Shown here piece by piece: positions 25,071 to 34,084 of a DNA stretch of 64,000 bases (positions are counted from its first letter, which is position 1; the number at the start of each line of letters is the position of its first letter). Location of the stretch: assembly GCA_018268415.1 (NCBI GenBank), contig JAFDWO010000154.1, positions 1 through 64,000 of the forward strand. The letters run 5' to 3'. This DNA comes from Actinomycetota bacterium. Lineage in GTDB: Bacteria > Actinomycetota > Thermoleophilia > Solirubrobacterales > 70-9. Below the pieces are notes generated by a model that was not told the origin of the DNA, did no database searches, and saw only the letters and a program-made list of their open reading frames with translations. The position numbers and the translations under genes are program-made.

Positions 25071-25223
25071 CGCGAGTGCAGCCGGTCGATCTCGCGGCGG
25101 ACCTTGGCCTCGGTGATCGGCGCCCGCCGGTAGACGTTCCCCGGCGTTGAGGATCGGGCCGATCGCCCAGCCCCCGGTCACCCGGGCCGTCCCGGTCTCC
25201 TCGATCTGCCTGTCACCGGCCAT
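25064..25223 (-). pseudogene. Small frame-shifted gene upstream of the secreted helical protein
   Basis: From ATG 25223 the frame reads AGDRQIEETGTARVTGGWAI then GPILNAG; after one extra base in the GGGG run at 25140-25143 it continues NVYRRAPITEAKVRREIDRL HSRW to a TGA that overlaps the next ATG. Both halves look like natural protein, so a single-base insertion (mutation or assembly error) splits a roughly 52-residue gene. Confidence 0.35.
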
Positions 25224-25457
25224 GCCGCGATTCTCGGCGCCGCCACAGGGCGCGCCATCCGTGACTCGCCGCGCTCGCCGATGTGGTGCTCGCAGGATCC
25301 ACCGCCGGGCGGGTAGGCAGGTGGTCGACGCTTCCGGATCCGTCAGGAATCGAGAAGCCACCGTGCTCGGTGGGGATTAGCGTCGCGACCGAGGTCGGAT
25401 GACCGAGGAGCCGGTCGAGTTCGAGCCGACCCACGGTCCACGAAAGGAGAGAGATCG

Positions 25458-25685
25458 ATGAAGACGATGACGTGCAGGCAACTGGGCGGTCCCTGTGACC
25501 ACGCCCATCACGGCGAGAACGCGAACGAGGTGATCAAGGCCCAGGATCGTCACCTCAAAGAGGTGGTCGCGGAAGGCGATACGGCGCACGAGCAGGCACT
25601 CGCGGAGATGAAGAACCGCTGGAAGCACCCGATCTCGGGGATGGGGTGGTACCGGAAGGCCAAACGGGACTTCGCGAACCTATAG
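25458..25685 (+). CDS. DUF1059 family small protein
   Basis: The 75-residue protein opens MKTMTCRQLGGPCDHAHHG and contains ANEVIKAQDRHLKEVV and NRWKHPISGMGWYRK, the DUF1059 pattern (CRxLGGxCD, metal-binding Cys/His). GAAAGGAGAGAG precedes the ATG. Function of the family is unknown. Confidence 0.85.
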   Translation: MKTMTCRQLGGPCDHAHHGENANEVIKAQDRHLKEVVAEGDTAHEQALAEMKNRWKHPISGMGWYRKAKRDFANL

Positions 25686-25853
25686 CCCTGAGGCGGCGGC
25701 AATCGCGGTCCCCGGGCGGGGCGTCACGACCTGCCGAGGTCCATCGCGGTCACGACGGCGTCGAAACTCGGGGAGGCCGAACCGGCGGCCCGCTCAATCT
25801 CCTGGTTGAGGGCGCAGATGGCGCCGGACACCGCAAGAAAAGGAGAAACAACG

Positions 25854-26129
25854 ATGCCGGAACTGCTTCCAGACGGACTTCCCGATCGCCCGGGGCGCTC
25901 GGGTGCCGACTTCAGCCGGTGGGCCGACGGACAGGCGTGGCAGTTCGTCCGCGGTGAGGACTACACGAGCACCACGGAAAGCTTCCGCTACCTGATCCGC
26001 AGGTGGGCGAAGGCGAACGGGTTCAACGCCGAAACGCGGCCGTTGCCGGCGACCGACGCGGACGGCGAGCCGATTCCGGTGTCCAAGCAGGAGCCGGTCG
26101 GGATCGCCGTGCGCTTCGCCTCGATATAG
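25854..26129 (+). CDS. Hypothetical protein, 91 residues
   Basis: AAAAGGAGAAACAACG precedes ATG 25854. The protein has a W-rich middle (FSRWADGQAWQFVRGEDY), a helix SFRYLIRRWAKANGF and a short C-terminal strand. Soluble, no known motif; runs in the same direction as the DUF1059 gene 168 bp upstream. Confidence 0.55.
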   Translation: MPELLPDGLPDRPGRSGADFSRWADGQAWQFVRGEDYTSTTESFRYLIRRWAKANGFNAETRPLPATDADGEPIPVSKQEPVGIAVRFASI

Positions 26130-26164
26130 GCCCGGGGACGCCGGGATGGGTAGCCGCTTCAGGC

Positions 26165-29100
26165 TCAGAGGCCGATGCCCGTCCCGACGTCCGCGGTCTG
26201 CCGCGCCTGGGCGAGCTCACGTTGCTGCAGCTCCACGAAGGCGGCGTCGTACGCCGCCGCGTGGGGGTTCTTCGTGGCGAAGCGCTCCGCCTCCAGGCCG
26301 TCGGCTTCGCGGCGCGCCACCTCGATCCTCGCGTCGATCTCCATCAGCTCCCCGCGCAGACGCTTCGTGTCATCGCTGAAGGCATCGTGCCGTTTGCTCG
26401 CCCGGTGCGCTCGACCCGCGTCCTGCTCCGCCTCGGCTGCCTTGGAGGCCTCCACCTCGCGGCCGGCGAGGTACTCGGCATTGAGCAGGTCCTTCAACTT
26501 GCCTGCGCGCCGCTCTTCGAGGCCCGCGTGGGACCACCCCGCCTGCTGGTCGAGGTTTCGCCACGGGTCCCCCAGCTCATGGAAGAGGGCACGGAGCTGC
26601 TCCGGGCGCAGCTCGGCGACCTCCGGCGCGAGTGCCTTCGAGTAGCGCCTCAGCGCTCTCGCCCGGCGCCCGAGGGAGCGCCTGAACCTCTCGACCGGTT
26701 GCTTCGCCGGCTCCATGCGGGAGTCGTGGGTAGGCACCTCGGGCGGCGGTCGCTCTCCCGCGGGCGTCACCGCGCGGGCCCGCTCGAAGAGCTCCCGGCG
26801 ATCGATCTCCCGACGCGCGGCGATCGCCTTCGCCAGTCCCTCGACCCTGCCGACGGCAGTCTCCAGCTCCCGCAGCGGATCGGCGTCGAACTGCCTCAGG
26901 CTCTGGGCGAAGGCGGCATCGGCGCTCGCGCGCCCCAGCAGCCTGGCGGCTCGGCCGAGAAGGGCCCGCCCGCGCTCCTCGCCGAGCAGCAGCCGGCGCC
27001 CCGGCGAGAGGGGGGCCCAAGGATCGCGCTTGATCGTGCCCGGATCCCGCAGCCACGCGGCGGCGACCTGCGAGGCCGCGGCCTCCCCCCGCGCGCTCCA
27101 CCAGCCGCTCGCTTCCCCGCAGGCGATGCCGAGCTCGTCGCGGGCCGCGGTCTCCCCCGCGGCGATCGCCGCCAGGTCGTCCGCCGTGGCGACCATTCCC
27201 GGCGCCTTCTCGAGCGCCCTCATCTCGACCCCCGCCAGCACCATCGGCGAGGGCTCCTCGGGCGGATGCGTCGCGACCCCGGGCTGGGCCGTGGTGCGCG
27301 CGAAGGCCCGGTCGAGAACGGCTTTGGCCGCGTCTTCGCCGTTGCGGCTCACCGCCGACATGGTCTTTACCCGCGCCGGCGAGTTGAGCTTCTTCCCCCC
27401 GCGGGCGACGCCGACGCCGATGCCCGATATACGCAGAGCGCTCTCCGCCTCCGGGGCATCGGGCGGCGGGCGCATCAGGACCGCGGCGGCGGCGAATCCA
27501 TGACCCGGTTCGGTCGTTTTCGTCGCCCGTGCCATCGCTGCCGTGGCCGCGTCCCAGAACGCGGCCTCCAGCTCCGCCCGCTGCGCCTCGGTTCCCGCTC
27601 GCCACCGTCTCATCAAGGCGGGCGATGCGGTCAGCTGCCACTCGAGGTTGAGGACGCCGCGGACCTTCGCCTGCTTCGGGTTGTCGTTCTCGCCGAGGAC
27701 GACGTTCACCTCGGCGGCGGTCCTCACCCGCCGGCCGGAAGTCGTGTGCTCGCCGCGCATCGCCCGGGCCAACTCGTCGGCCCCGACCGGGGCGCCCGCG
27801 GTGACTCCGAGCTTCGCCAGCGCCTCGGGGGCACCGAACCAGATCGCCTCGGGGGCGCCGGCGAGCCACCTGGCGCCGGGCCTGCCGAACTCCTCCATCG
27901 CCGCCAGCGGCGTCCCCACCTGGCCGACGTCGAAGCTGGGAGGAAGGCGGGCGACGATCGTCTCCCAGTCGAGCCCGCCCAATTGGAGCCGCCTGCCCAG
28001 GTCGACGAGGGCCTTGGGGTCGGCGAGGCGCCGCCAGCTGTGGCGCTCCAGCTCGAGGCCCCTTTTCGCCACCGTGCGGAGGCGCATCAGGTCTCCGGCC
28101 TCCTGGTTGAGACCGCCTTTGTCCTGCCAGTTGGAGGTCTTGCCGAAGTTCTCCTTCACGGTGTGGTTCTGGCCCTCGACGAGAACGTTGGTCGAGCGCA
28201 GCTGCTTGCGCAGCTCGCCCTTCAGGCCGAGTCTCTGGGTCACGACCATCCCCTGCTTGTGGTCCCTCAGGGAGTTCGCCTGCCGCAGGTGTCCCCGCTC
28301 GCGCAGCTCGGCCTCCACCGCGTCGAGCCTCGCCAGGGCGACGTCCTCCGCGTCCGCCGCCAGTGCCGCGTAGATCTTCAGGCGGAATCGCTCCTCGATC
28401 TTCTTGTCGGGAAGCTTCTTGGTCGCGTTGCCGACCCCGTGCGTGGTGCAGGTCCCGACGTTCTTGGCTCCGATCTTCTTCAGCGCCGCCTGGATCCCGG
28501 CGCCCGAGTCCGCGACCCAGTAGACGTCGGGGCTGATCCCCTTCTCGACCAGGCGCCGGAGCCGCGGGGTGATATCCGGCTCCGACTCGTGCTGCGCGAC
28601 AAACGTGTCGAGGAGCCACCGCGACCCGTCCGCCTTGACCCCGACGACCACCATCACCGTGCGCGTCCCGCCGGTGTTCCCGACCGCCGTGCCGTCGAGC
28701 GAGACCGCGACGATCGGCGGCCGGCCGTGGTACGTCCGGTCCTCGAGCACCTTCAGCGCGTCTTCACCCGCATCGACGTCCAGGCGTGAGACGCTCGAAG
28801 GCGACGTCCCGCGCACGCGGCGGCCGTAGAACGCCCGGTGGACCTTCTCGACGTTGCGGGTGGTGACGCCGACGCGACGCAGCAGCTCGATCTGCTGTGG
28901 GTCCTCGTTCAGCTCCTCGAACCAGGGCGGGAAGCAGAACTTGCCGTCCGGCAGCTTCAGGCGCGGGACTTTCAGGTCCAGCTGGAACCCTTCGTAGCCG
29001 ATCGTGCGGCGCACGTGCGGTGCCCACCGCAGCCTCAGATCCTTCTTGGCGAGGAGGACCTCCACTTCCTCCTTGAACGCGTTCTCCAGCTCCTGCTCGA

Positions 29101-29215
29101 GCTTCTCCGTCGCCAACCGCTTGACCTCCGCGATGTTCCTGCCGGCGCGGTTGCGGGGATTGTCTGGGGAGTCCGACTCGGCGATCTCGGTTACCTCGCG
29201 GGGTTCGTGCCGCAC
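26165..29215 (-). CDS. IS256-type DDE transposase fused to a degenerate MobF/TrwC relaxase-like domain
   Basis: The GTG start gives 1016 residues. Residues about 70-400 follow IS256/Mutator transposases: VSLDGTAV (D174), VADSGAGIQAA (D236), then CTTHGVGNA, and STNVLVEGQNHTVKENF (E347) ending at SWRRLA, so a DDE triad is present. Residues about 445-640 resemble the N-terminal half of MobF/TrwC relaxases (PGARWLAGAPEAI, GEHTTSGRRVR, WQLTASPALMRRW, GHGFAAAAVLM), but the His triad expected near residue 595 reads SALRISG. The remainder is helical and charged like relaxase C-termini. No terminal inverted repeats were seen. Usual IS256 transposases have about 400 residues. Domain calls are by motif reading only. 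Confidence 0.65.
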   Translation of the reverse strand: MRHEPREVTEIAESDSPDNPRNRAGRNIAEVKRLATEKLEQELENAFKEEVEVLLAKKDLRLRWAPHVRRTIGYEGFQLDLKVPRLKLPDGKFCFPPWFEELNEDPQQIELLRRVGVTTRNVEKVHRAFYGRRVRGTSPSSVSRLDVDAGEDALKVLEDRTYHGRPPIVAVSLDGTAVGNTGGTRTVMVVVGVKADGSRWLLDTFVAQHESEPDITPRLRRLVEKGISPDVYWVADSGAGIQAALKKIGAKNVGTCTTHGVGNATKKLPDKKIEERFRLKIYAALAADAEDVALARLDAVEAELRERGHLRQANSLRDHKQGMVVTQRLGLKGELRKQLRSTNVLVEGQNHTVKENFGKTSNWQDKGGLNQEAGDLMRLRTVAKRGLELERHSWRRLADPKALVDLGRRLQLGGLDWETIVARLPPSFDVGQVGTPLAAMEEFGRPGARWLAGAPEAIWFGAPEALAKLGVTAGAPVGADELARAMRGEHTTSGRRVRTAAEVNVVLGENDNPKQAKVRGVLNLEWQLTASPALMRRWRAGTEAQRAELEAAFWDAATAAMARATKTTEPGHGFAAAAVLMRPPPDAPEAESALRISGIGVGVARGGKKLNSPARVKTMSAVSRNGEDAAKAVLDRAFARTTAQPGVATHPPEEPSPMVLAGVEMRALEKAPGMVATADDLAAIAAGETAARDELGIACGEASGWWSARGEAAASQVAAAWLRDPGTIKRDPWAPLSPGRRLLLGEERGRALLGRAARLLGRASADAAFAQSLRQFDADPLRELETAVGRVEGLAKAIAARREIDRRELFERARAVTPAGERPPPEVPTHDSRMEPAKQPVERFRRSLGRRARALRRYSKALAPEVAELRPEQLRALFHELGDPWRNLDQQAGWSHAGLEERRAGKLKDLLNAEYLAGREVEASKAAEAEQDAGRAHRASKRHDAFSDDTKRLRGELMEIDARIEVARREADGLEAERFATKNPHAAAYDAAFVELQQRELAQARQTADVGTGIGL

Positions 29216-29346
29216 TCGGCGCGGCTTCAGGTGATCGGTTGAGCGGGCGGGCGAGGTTGCCCCCGAGGCCGGCCTGCCGTGAGAACGAGATGCCGCCCCG
29301 CGGAAAAGGTCCCGTCCTCGATCGGCCTCTTGACGGACCAGAGGTT

Positions 29347-29363
29347 AAGTGATTGGATCACTT
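29347..29363. promoter_or_regulatory. Candidate operator of the first GntR regulator at the HisD-like promoter
   Basis: AAGTGAT-TGG-ATCACTT is a perfect 7-bp inverted repeat. TTGACG (29330-29335) and TTGGAT (29353-29358) with 17-bp spacing form a possible promoter, so the site covers the -10. Its core TGATTGGATCA recurs as TGATTGGATGA at the start of the GntR gene (36742-36756, minus strand). Confidence 0.55.
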
Positions 29364-29376
29364 TCATTCGCCTCCT

Positions 29377-29414
29377 GCGGGTCGCGCGGCGAGGACCTCG
29401 GCTGCGCGACCCGC
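29377..29414 (+). other. Leader hairpin before the HisD-like gene
   Basis: GCGGGTCGCGC (29377-29387) and GCGCGACCCGC (29404-29414) pair perfectly over 11 bp around 16 nt, 29 bp upstream of the start codon and downstream of the operator. Without a U-tract it is more likely an mRNA leader element than a terminator. Confidence 0.55.
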
Positions 29415-29443
29415 CCACCCTCGAGAGGAATCCACAGAGCAAT

Positions 29444-30685
29444 ATGGCCGAGATTCAATCCACCGTCGCGTCCATCATCGAAGCAGTCCGCGAGCGCGGA
29501 GATACGGCCGTTCGCGAGTACTCCGAGCAGTTCGACCGCTGGGCTCCGCAGAGCTTCCGTCTTGATGAGGAAGAGGTCGAGCGCCTTGTGGCCGGGGTGG
29601 ACGAGCAGACGCTTGAGGACATCCGTTTCGCCCAGAAGCAGGTTCGCTGCTTCGCCGAAGCCCAGAGAGCTTCAATGACGGATGTCGAGGTCGAGGTTCT
29701 CCCTGATGTCTTTCTTGGACACCGGCACCTGCCGATTTCCGACGTGGGCGCCTATGTCCCCGGCGGCCGTTATCCGATGGTCGCGTCCGCGCACATGAGC
29801 GTTGTGACCGCGAAGGTCGCGGGCGTCCCCCGGGTCGCCTCCTGCACCCCGCCGTTCGACGGTCGGCCGACGCCCGCGACGATCGCCGCCATGCATCTCG
29901 CGGGCGCCGACGAGATCTACGTGCTCGGCGGCGTGCAGGCGCTCGCCGCCCTGGCGATCGGCACCGACACGATCCCCCGCGTCAGCATGCTGGTCGGCCC
30001 CGGCAACTCCTACGTCGCCGAGGCCAAGCGCCAGCTGTTCGGAGAAGTCGGCATCGACCTGTTGGCCGGCCCCACTGAGATCCTCGTCGTCGCCGACGAG
30101 TCGGCCGACCCGCGGATCGTTGCCGCCGACCTGATCGGACAGGCTGAGCACGGCCCCACCTCGCCCGGCGCCCTGATCACCACCTCGCCCGATCTCGCGG
30201 AGCGGGTCGAGTCCGAGATCGAGCGTCAGCTGGGGGGCGATCTTGCGACCGCCGAGACCGCCTCGAAGGCCTGGTCTGACCACGGCAAGGTCTACGTTGT
30301 CGAGAGTCCCGAGCAGGCGATCGCCAAGGCTGACGAGCTGGCCTACGAGCATGTCGAGATCCTCACCGAGGATCCGCGCTTCTACCTCGAGCGAATGACC
30401 AATTACGGCGCACTCTTCCTGGGCGAAGGGACCACCGTCGCCTACGGCGACAAGACGATCGGCACCAACCACGTCCTGCCCACCTCTGGCGCGGCCCGCT
30501 ACACCGGTGGCCTGTGGGTCGGCAAATTCCTGAAGACGGTGACCCATCAGGAAGTCCGCCACCCCACGTCGAGCGCGAGGATCGGCGAGATCTGCGCCCG
30601 TCAGTGCAGGGTCGAGGGCTTCGAGGGGCACGCGCGCAGTTGCGACCTGCGGGTCGAGAAGTTCGGCGCCGCCGCTTCCGTCTAG
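29444..30685 (+). CDS. HisD-family dehydrogenase, HpsN-like (not histidine biosynthesis)
   Basis: The 413-residue protein is a histidinol-dehydrogenase-fold enzyme. Zinc ligands are present in LIGQAEHGP (Gln, His), YGDKTIGTNHVLPT (Asp) and GFEGHARS (His). Segments such as LGHRHLPISDVGAYVPGGRYP and SAHMSVVTAKVAGVPRV match the subgroup that includes sulfopropanediol 3-dehydrogenase HpsN, which oxidises a primary or secondary alcohol to an acid or ketone with NAD+. It heads an operon with two SDRs in a catabolic cluster and no other his genes are near. ATG 29444 gives the family-length N-terminus. Exact substrate unknown. Confidence 0.8.
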   Translation: MAEIQSTVASIIEAVRERGDTAVREYSEQFDRWAPQSFRLDEEEVERLVAGVDEQTLEDIRFAQKQVRCFAEAQRASMTDVEVEVLPDVFLGHRHLPISDVGAYVPGGRYPMVASAHMSVVTAKVAGVPRVASCTPPFDGRPTPATIAAMHLAGADEIYVLGGVQALAALAIGTDTIPRVSMLVGPGNSYVAEAKRQLFGEVGIDLLAGPTEILVVADESADPRIVAADLIGQAEHGPTSPGALITTSPDLAERVESEIERQLGGDLATAETASKAWSDHGKVYVVESPEQAIAKADELAYEHVEILTEDPRFYLERMTNYGALFLGEGTTVAYGDKTIGTNHVLPTSGAARYTGGLWVGKFLKTVTHQEVRHPTSSARIGEICARQCRVEGFEGHARSCDLRVEKFGAAASV

Positions 30686-30698
30686 GTCCGGGCCCCGA

Positions 30699-31463
30699 AT
30701 GGGACTCCCAAGCGAGCGTCTCGACGGACGACACGCGGTCGTGACCGGCGCCGGTCGTGGCCTCGGCAGGGCGTGCGCAGTGGCGCTCGCCGACGCCGGT
30801 GCCATTGTGACGTTGATTGCCCGCTCGGAGCCCGAGCTTCGGGCAGTTGCCTCGGAGATCGAACTCCTGGGCGGAAGCGCGAGCGTCGCAAGCGCTGACG
30901 TAAGCGACAGGGATGAGATCGAGGCCGCGGTCGCCACCGCCGAGCGCCGCGCGCCGATCGCCGTCCTCGTGACCGCGGCGGGTCTCAACCGGACCGGGCC
31001 GACCGCCGACTATCCCCTCTCCGACTGGGACCTTCTCATGGAGGTCAATCTCAGAGGCACCTTCTTGGCCTGTCGAGCGGTCGGAAGCGCGATGCTGGAG
31101 CGCGAGGAAGGTGGGAGGATCGTGACGATGAGCTCCCAGATGGGCACCGTCGGCTACCCGGGACGAGCCGCCTACTGCGCCTCCAAGCATGCAGTCAACG
31201 GGCTCACCAAGGCGCTCGCCGTCGAGTGGGCGTCGCGCGGGATCGGGGTGAACGCGGTCGCGCCGACCTTTGTCGACACTCCATTGACCAGGCCGATGTT
31301 CGAGGACCCCGAGTTCGCCGCCGACATCGAGCGCCGGATTCCAGGAGGGAGGATCGCGACCACCGAGGATGTCGCGGCCGCGGTCCTCTATCTCGCCTCC
31401 GACCGCTCGCGATCGGTGACCGGGCACATCCTCGCGGTCGATGCCGGCTGGACGGCCTGGTAG
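30699..31463 (+). CDS. SDR family oxidoreductase (first of pair)
   Basis: The 254-residue classical SDR has TGAGRGLG near residue 17, an Arg after strand 2 (LIARSEPE) suggesting NADP(H), AAGLN in place of NAG, MSSQMG serine, YCASKHA catalytic Tyr/Lys and the C-terminal [13 protein letters not shown]. Starts 13 bp after the HisD-like gene. Most similar by eye to gluconate 5-dehydrogenase and 3-oxoacyl reductase types; substrate unknown. Confidence 0.88.
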   Translation: MGLPSERLDGRHAVVTGAGRGLGRACAVALADAGAIVTLIARSEPELRAVASEIELLGGSASVASADVSDRDEIEAAVATAERRAPIAVLVTAAGLNRTGPTADYPLSDWDLLMEVNLRGTFLACRAVGSAMLEREEGGRIVTMSSQMGTVGYPGRAAYCASKHAVNGLTKALAVEWASRGIGVNAVAPTFVDTPLTRPMFEDPEFAADIERRIPGGRIATTEDVAAAVLYLASDRSRSVTGHILAVDAGWTAW

Positions 31464-31470
31464 CAGGGAC

Positions 31471-32277
31471 TTGACCGGCGGCAGAGATCTGGAGGGCAGG
31501 CTCGCGCTCGTGACCGGCGCCGGAGTCGGCATCGGCCAGGAGATCGCGGTGGAGTTGGCCCGCCAGGGTGCGCGAGTGGTCGTCCACTCGGCCTCCAGCG
31601 ATCCCGCCGAGACCATCCGCCGGGTCGAGGATTCCGGTGGGGAGGCCACCCCGATGCACGCGGACCTTCGCGATGCGGCCGGCTGCGCCCGGCTCGTGGC
31701 CGCCGCCGCTGAGGAATTGGGCGGACTGGACATCCTCGTCAACAACGCAGGTAGGACCCTCGAGCGGCCTTTCCTCGAGACCTCGATCGAGGAACTTCAG
31801 GATCTCATGGCGCTGAACCTGCAGGGCTACTTCGCCTGCGCGCAGGCGGCGACCGCGTTGATGGAGGAAGGAGCGGCGATCGTCAACATCTCCTCGATCC
31901 ACGGGCGGGACGCCTTGCCGCGCTTCGCCGCCTATGCGGCGACCAAAGGTGGCATCGACGCTCTCACGAGAGCGCTTGCGATCGAGCTCGCGCCGTCGGG
32001 GATCACGGTGAACGGCGTCGCCCCCGGCGTGGTCGAGGTACCGCGGTATCTCGACCGGCCGGGATACCACCACGACCTCTACGCCGGCGCGATTCCGGCC
32101 GGGAGGGTTGGCGCCCCCGCCGACGTGGCCCCGATGGTCGCGTTGCTCTGCTCGCCCGCGTCGCGGTGGACGACCGGCCAGGTGATCTACGTGGATGGCG
32201 GGACGAGTGCCCGGTCAAGCTTCATCCGGGCATCGCTGGACGAAGGTCCTCAGCCGCCGAACGACAGTAGCGGCTGA
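31471..32277 (+). CDS. SDR family oxidoreductase (second of pair)
   Basis: The 268-residue SDR has [27 protein letters not shown] and a GQVIYVDGG end. TTG 31471 is the favoured start, 7 bp after the previous stop with GCAGGGA upstream; ATG 31441 would overlap the previous gene by 23 bp. The 3' end overlaps the convergent lactonase gene by 28 bp. Confidence 0.85.
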   Translation: MTGGRDLEGRLALVTGAGVGIGQEIAVELARQGARVVVHSASSDPAETIRRVEDSGGEATPMHADLRDAAGCARLVAAAAEELGGLDILVNNAGRTLERPFLETSIEELQDLMALNLQGYFACAQAATALMEEGAAIVNISSIHGRDALPRFAAYAATKGGIDALTRALAIELAPSGITVNGVAPGVVEVPRYLDRPGYHHDLYAGAIPAGRVGAPADVAPMVALLCSPASRWTTGQVIYVDGGTSARSSFIRASLDEGPQPPNDSSG

Positions 32278-33125
32278 GCGAGGACCCCGACCTCGGCAAG
32301 GAAGACGTGGCCGGCCAAGGGCCACCGCTCACGCTCGACCAGCTCGAGGCGGTGCCGGGTCGTGGTCACGAAGAGCTCGGTGCCTCTCTCGCCTCCGAGG
32401 CAGGGGCTGGTGGGGTGTGGCACCGGCACGGCGAGCCTCCCCACCTGTCGGCCTGAGCGGTCGTAGCGCCGCACCTCACCGCCACCGAATAGGGCGACCC
32501 AGGTGCAGTCCTCCGCGTCGATGCACAGGCCGTCCGGCGAGCCGTCTGCGGCGTCTACTTCGGCCAGCGTCCGTCGACCGCCGAGCCGACCCGCGTCGAT
32601 CTCGACGTCGAACGCCTCGAGGCGTTGCGTGGGGGAGTCGATGAAGTGGAGGGTCGCGCCATCGTCGAGCCAGCCGATCCCGTTCGAGATCGTCAGGCCG
32701 GAGAGGACGAGCTCCGTTGCGCCGTCGGGATCGATCCGGTAGAGATTCGCCGCGCCTTGACGACGGTCACGGGCGAAGGTCCCGGCCCAGAGGCGTCCCT
32801 GCTGGTCGCAGACCGCATCGTTGAAGCGGTTCTCCGGTCGCTCGTCCAGCTCAAGCAGCTGGTGCCGGCCGCCGTCGTCGTCGACCAACCACAGCTCCCG
32901 CTCGACGCCGACGACCGCACCGCCGCCGCGCCGCGGGATCGCGAATCCGACCTCGCCTTCGAAAGATTCGCGACGGACCTCCGGTGCCGCCGCGGTTGGA
33001 TTCCTTGCTCGGTAGGCGCATCCGGCGACGATGTCGACCCGCCAGAGCTCCCGGTCGGCTTCGACCCAGCGTGCGCACTCGCCGAGCTCGTCGGGGCCGA
33101 GCGCCAACGGCTGCATCGCGCTCAT
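32250..33125 (-). CDS. SMP-30/gluconolactonase-like protein
   Basis: The 291-residue beta-propeller has the three metal ligands of SMP-30 lactonases: Glu in LGECARWVE, Asn in [11 protein letters not shown] and Asp in GSPDGLCID, plus [17 protein letters not shown]. It probably hydrolyses a sugar or cyclitol lactone. ATG 33125 overlaps the upstream dehydrogenase stop. Last gene of a minus-strand operon gntR-iolD-dehydrogenase-lactonase. Confidence 0.85.
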   Translation of the reverse strand: MSAMQPLALGPDELGECARWVEADRELWRVDIVAGCAYRARNPTAAAPEVRRESFEGEVGFAIPRRGGGAVVGVERELWLVDDDGGRHQLLELDERPENRFNDAVCDQQGRLWAGTFARDRRQGAANLYRIDPDGATELVLSGLTISNGIGWLDDGATLHFIDSPTQRLEAFDVEIDAGRLGGRRTLAEVDAADGSPDGLCIDAEDCTWVALFGGGEVRRYDRSGRQVGRLAVPVPHPTSPCLGGERGTELFVTTTRHRLELVERERWPLAGHVFLAEVGVLAQPLLSFGG

Positions 33126-34084
33126 GCGCGCCCGGCGGCGGACTCCAGTGCCGCCGCGTCGACGACGTTGACCGGGGCCTCGTCCCGGAGGCATCGCTCG
33201 ACGTCGGCGGCGAGGGCGGAGAAGACGCGCTCGTTCCAGCTGATCGTGAGTCCGATCGAGTGCGGCGTGCAGATCACCCGGGGGTCGTGCAGCAAGGGGT
33301 TGCTCGGCGCCGGCGGCTCGACGGCGAAGACATCGAGGGCCACGGCGCTCAACTGCCCGCGGTCGAGCGCCTCGATCAGCAGCCGCTGGTCGGCGATGAT
33401 CTCGCCGCGGGCGACGTTGACCAGCACCGCGCCTCGCTTCATCCGGTCGAGCGCCCCGGCATCGATCAGGCCGCGCGTCTCGCTGGTGAGCGGGCAATGG
33501 AGGGTGACCACGTCAGAGCGCCCGAGCAGGGCGCCCAGCTCAAGAAGCTCGATGTCGCCCTCGTCGCCGTCGGCGGCGATCGGATCGTGGGAGACGACGG
33601 TCATGCCGAGCGCCGCTGCCAGCTGCGCCACCTCCCGGCCGATGCGACCGAGGCCAACCACACCCAAGGTCGCACCTCGGACATCGGCGATCTCGATCTC
33701 ATAGCGCTGCGGCCACGCGCCACTCTCCAGCGTGCCGTGCAGCTGCCCGAGCCGCTTCATTGCGGCGAGCATCAGCGCGATCGTTCCCTCGGCGACCGGG
33801 CGACTGCCGGCTGCGGGTGCGTAGACGACGGGGACCCCGCGTTCGGTCGCCGCCGCGACGTCGACGTTGTCGACGCCCGAGCCGGTGCGGGCGATGACGC
33901 GCAACGACGTCGCCCGCCGGATCTCTGCGGCACGTAGCTCCTCGGCCCGAACCAGGAGCACCTCAGCCTGGTCAAGATCAGACCAGTCGGGCGCCAGTAA
34001 CTGCACCGGGCCGAGCGAATCGAAGGCGCGCTGGGCGGCAGCCGGCACCGGCGCGGTGGCGTAGACGCGGGTCAACCGAACCAC
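33122..34084 (-). CDS. D-isomer-specific 2-hydroxyacid dehydrogenase
   Basis: The 320-residue protein has the NAD-binding VVGLGRIGREVA loop and the catalytic triad Arg (VNVARGE), Glu (FAVEPP) and His (CTPHSIGLT) of phosphoglycerate/hydroxypyruvate-type dehydrogenases. Asp after strand 2 (SHDPIA) suggests NAD(H). GTG start overlaps the iolD end by 13 bp. Likely reduces or oxidises a 2-oxo acid formed in the pathway. Confidence 0.88.
   Translation of the reverse strand: MVRLTRVYATAPVPAAAQRAFDSLGPVQLLAPDWSDLDQAEVLLVRAEELRAAEIRRATSLRVIARTGSGVDNVDVAAATERGVPVVYAPAAGSRPVAEGTIALMLAAMKRLGQLHGTLESGAWPQRYEIEIADVRGATLGVVGLGRIGREVAQLAAALGMTVVSHDPIAADGDEGDIELLELGALLGRSDVVTLHCPLTSETRGLIDAGALDRMKRGAVLVNVARGEIIADQRLLIEALDRGQLSAVALDVFAVEPPAPSNPLLHDPRVICTPHSIGLTISWNERVFSALAADVERCLRDEAPVNVVDAAALESAAGRA

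Noticed and set aside
26003-28789. 928-codon open frame on the + strand
   Set aside because: Antisense to the transposase-relaxase protein, which has recognisable catalytic motifs; the + frame is low-complexity Arg/Gly/Leu.
26130-29443. Terminal inverted repeats around the transposase fusion
   Set aside because: Only short CTTCAGG-like similarities were found (CCGCTTCAGGCTCAG at 26155 and GGCTTCAGGTGATC at 29223), in the wrong orientation for an inverted repeat and too short to support.
29444-30685. Histidinol dehydrogenase of histidine biosynthesis
   Set aside because: No his genes are adjacent and the sequence motifs follow the HpsN-like subgroup in a catabolic operon.
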